A stretch of 8,001 nt of DNA, taken from assembly GCA_905372135.1 (NCBI GenBank), contig CAJPNS010000085.1:1-8001 (forward strand), written 5' to 3'. Source of the DNA: Porphyromonadaceae bacterium. Lineage in GTDB: Bacteria; Bacteroidota; Bacteroidia; Bacteroidales; Paludibacteraceae. Below, piece after piece: positions 6,666 to 8,001 of this stretch (the first letter of the stretch is position 1; each line of letters opens with the position of its first letter). The notes beneath the pieces are model-generated. The model was not told the DNA's origin, searched no databases, and worked only from the letters and a program-made list of their open reading frames with translations. The position numbers were made by a program, and so were the translations under genes.

Positions 6666-7214
6666 ATGTTGAAAAACAAAAAGATTTTACTCGGTATTTC
6701 GGGAGGCATAGCAGCATATAAATGCCCCGAACTTATACGACAGCTTATTGCCGAACAAGCTGAAGTAAAGGTTATTGCCACCGAAAGTGCTTTGGAGTTC
6801 GTTACTACCGTTACGTTGCAGACTGTTTCGCGCAATAAAGTATATTCCGAAGTATTCGAGCCGATATCCGATTTCAATCCCAAACACATATCGCATGCCG
6901 ACTGGGGCGATATATTGCTCGTCGCACCGGCTACTGCCAATATTATCGGCAAATTTGCTTGCGGTATAGCCGACGACGCTCTGTCGACCCTATTTTTGGC
7001 GTTCGACAAACCTGTATTTATAGCTCCCGCAATGAACAACCGTATGTATACACACCCGATAGTACAACGCAATATAAAACAACTACAAGCCATTGAAGTT
7101 CAGCTTATAGAACCGACTTATGGAGAACTTGCCTGCAACAGTGTAGGTAAAGGTCGTATGGAAGAACCCGAAAATATAGTAGCATATCTCAAAGATTATT
7201 TCGACAAAGACTGA
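6666..7214 (+). CDS. coaC: phosphopantothenoylcysteine decarboxylase (separate CoaC subunit)
   Basis: CoaC removes CO2 from 4'-phosphopantothenoylcysteine to give 4'-phosphopantetheine, using FMN, in coenzyme A synthesis. The protein has 182 residues, the size of the CoaC half of bifunctional CoaBC. GISGGIAAYK (10-19) is the flavin-phosphate loop, H74 in KHISHADW is the expected catalytic histidine, PAMNN (121-125) is the PxMN motif, and C157 in GELACNSVGKGRM (153-165) is the cysteine that completes the reaction. All are present. Bacteroidales normally encode CoaC fused to CoaB; here a TGA ends it right after the CoaC domain, and coaB begins 10 bases later in another frame. The reading frame of coaB is open back to 7183, so one extra base in 7183-7211 would restore a fusion. 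The leader (A-rich, no Shine-Dalgarno) is 18 bases after the secreted-protein gene. Confidence 0.93.
   Translation: MLKNKKILLGISGGIAAYKCPELIRQLIAEQAEVKVIATESALEFVTTVTLQTVSRNKVYSEVFEPISDFNPKHISHADWGDILLVAPATANIIGKFACGIADDALSTLFLAFDKPVFIAPAMNNRMYTHPIVQRNIKQLQAIEVQLIEPTYGELACNSVGKGRMEEPENIVAYLKDYFDKD
6989..7000 (+). other. internal TAnnTTTG match inside coaC, probably chance
   Basis: TATTTTTG at 6991-6998 matches the -7 consensus, 227 bases before the coaB start. It is within the coding sequence for LSTLFLAF and has no -33 partner that I can see. I list it only because a separate coaB might have its own start of transcription. Confidence 0.12.
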
Positions 7215-7224
7215 TTCATTCACA

Positions 7225-7863
7225 ATGAAAGTATTAATCACAGCAGGTCCGACTTACGAACCGATAGATCCCGTTCGTTTCATTGGCAACCGCAGTACCG
7301 GCAAAATGGGTTTTGCCATAGCCGAAGCCTTCGCCGCAAAGAATATAGATGTATTGCTTATAACCGGTCCGGTACAGTTACAGACCATATCGTCGCGTAT
7401 CGACCGTATCGATATCGAAAGCGCATCGGATATGTATCGGGCAGTGGTACAAAACTTTAAGGATTACGACGTATTGGTATTTTGTGCGGCTGTTGCCGAT
7501 TTTACCCCCGAGGTGGTTCATAGCGAAAAAATAAAACGTAAATCCGACGACCTCATTATAAGGCTGCGCCCGACGCAAGACATAGCAGCTACCATAGGTA
7601 AACAGAAAACAGACAAACAGTTCCTTGTTGGGTTCGCTTTGGAGACAAACGACGAACAGGCAAATGCTATGGGAAAGATGCAACGTAAAAACCTCGATAT
7701 GATAGTACTAAACTCACTCAACGACAAAGGAGCAGGCTTCGGCTACGATACAAATAAAGTAACTATCATCACTCGGACGGGCGAGACAATAGAATTGCCG
7801 TTGTTGCCGAAGACAGAGGTAGCTGCCCATATTGTCGCTACGATACTCGACCGATTCGAATGA
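7225..7863 (+). CDS. coaB: phosphopantothenate-cysteine ligase (separate CoaB subunit)
   Basis: CoaB joins cysteine to 4'-phosphopantothenate using a nucleotide triphosphate (CTP in most bacteria), making the substrate of CoaC. The protein has 212 residues, the size of the CoaB half of CoaBC. The start is VLITAGPTYEPIDPVRFIGN (3-22), followed by STGKMG (24-29). AAVADF (88-93), EKIK (101-104), GFALET (136-141), and KNLDMIVLN (155-163) with KGAGFGYDTNKVTII (168-182) are the conserved nucleotide, phosphopantothenate and dimer motifs. The KNLD..VLN and GAGFG stretch resembles Bacteroidota CoaBC, so it appears inherited vertically. The ATG sits exactly where the CoaB domain begins, 10 bases after the coaC stop and in a different frame, so translation may be coupled by reinitiation. 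No Shine-Dalgarno is present. An artefactual frameshift in the linker is the main alternative to a true split. Confidence 0.93.
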   Translation: MKVLITAGPTYEPIDPVRFIGNRSTGKMGFAIAEAFAAKNIDVLLITGPVQLQTISSRIDRIDIESASDMYRAVVQNFKDYDVLVFCAAVADFTPEVVHSEKIKRKSDDLIIRLRPTQDIAATIGKQKTDKQFLVGFALETNDEQANAMGKMQRKNLDMIVLNSLNDKGAGFGYDTNKVTIITRTGETIELPLLPKTEVAAHIVATILDRFE

Positions 7864-7887
7864 GGCTGCCGTTTTGGTTGATTGTGT

Positions 7888-7939
7888 ATTAATTTTATAG
7901 GCTATCGGTCGATTTTTTTGATTAATTTTGCAAATCGGT
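7888..7939. repeat. imperfect direct repeat ahead of the right-edge gene
   Basis: ATTAATTTT occurs at 7888-7896 and 7921-7929, and ATCGGT at 7904-7909 and 7934-7939, in the same order. TTGATT likewise occurs at 7878-7883 and 7918-7923. The arrangement looks like an old partial duplication of about 33 bases. The second copy of ATTAATTTT forms the -7 box of the next promoter; the first lacks the final G. I see no clear terminator for coaB in this stretch, only the T-run at 7912-7919 without a sound stem. Confidence 0.45.
7923..7930 (+). promoter_or_regulatory. Bacteroidota-type -7 promoter element for the right-edge gene
   Basis: TAATTTTG matches TAnnTTTG exactly and ends 33 bases before the ATG at 7964, in a 100-base gap after coaB. 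A -33 TTTG at the expected distance is not evident. The position suggests that a new transcription unit starts after coaB. Confidence 0.5.
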
Positions 7940-7963
7940 TTGAAATAATAATTTTTAAAACTT

Positions 7964-8001
7964 ATGAAACAAAAGATTTTGAAGCTGTTGAAGAGTAGAT
8001 T
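7964..8001 (+). CDS. 5' end of an unidentified gene, cut by the window edge
   Basis: An ATG at 7964 opens a frame encoding MKQKILKLLKSR and runs off the window with no stop. The leader ttttaaaactt is A/T-rich, as expected for a Bacteroidota start, and a -7 element lies upstream. The twelve residues are basic and amphipathic and do not identify a family. Whether this is a real gene or a short leader frame cannot be decided here. Confidence 0.45.
   Translation, partial: MKQKILKLLKSR

Noticed and set aside
6991..6998. TATTTTTG within coaC as a promoter for coaB
   Set aside because: It is too far from the coaB start, lacks a -33 element, and encodes conserved hydrophobic residues; chance is likelier.
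7897..7919. Rho-independent terminator after coaB using the T-run at 7912-7919
   Set aside because: The only pairing before the T-run, ATCG with CGAT, has a 2-base loop and cannot form a stable hairpin.
1..8001. CRISPR array, insertion sequence, phage or defence system
   Set aside because: No spaced direct repeats, transposase or integrase motifs, terminal inverted repeats or nuclease/toxin genes were seen; MazG here is the long housekeeping form, not part of a toxin pair.

Overview
This window looks like a chromosomal segment of a Bacteroidota bacterium, most likely order Bacteroidales. Three things support that. Both sides of the central divergent region, and the region before the right-edge gene, carry the Bacteroidota -7 element TAnnTTTG. 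Start codons mostly lack Shine-Dalgarno sites and have A/T-rich leaders. The gene families are those of this phylum: a fused SpmA/SpmB membrane protein, a Rossmann/DUF2520 protein, a 4-alpha-glucanotransferase with an N-terminal CBM20, and a secreted family ending in a YGPDFS motif. Genus cannot be named from the sequence.

Layout. Positions 1-86 are intergenic and hold a degenerate 7-bp tandem repeat. On the minus strand, a Rossmann/DUF2520 gene (2143-1328) overlaps by 4 bases the fused SpmA/SpmB gene (1331-87), so they form a two-gene operon read leftwards. Positions 2144-2318 are a divergent promoter region with one -7 element per direction and a perfect 14-bp palindrome between them. On the plus strand, mazG (2319-3104), a small AT-rich effector-binding-domain gene (3139-3600), malQ (3676-5811), a secreted protein of unknown function (5808-6647), coaC (6666-7214) and coaB (7225-7863) follow with gaps of -4 to 75 bases. 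This suggests one long transcription unit, possibly with internal starts. A new promoter and the first 12 codons of another gene lie at the right edge.

Functionally the plus-strand group is housekeeping: removal of unwanted nucleoside triphosphates (MazG), maltodextrin/glycogen remodelling (MalQ) and two consecutive steps of coenzyme A synthesis (CoaB then CoaC). The secreted protein and the small ligand-binding protein have no proven role. The observations most worth checking are the split of the usually fused CoaBC into two frames at the exact domain border, the MalQ with one CBM20 instead of the two I recall in Bacteroides, and the AT-rich, possibly acquired effector-binding gene between mazG and malQ. 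I found no mobile element, CRISPR array, tRNA or rRNA, and no evidence for a wholly new system.
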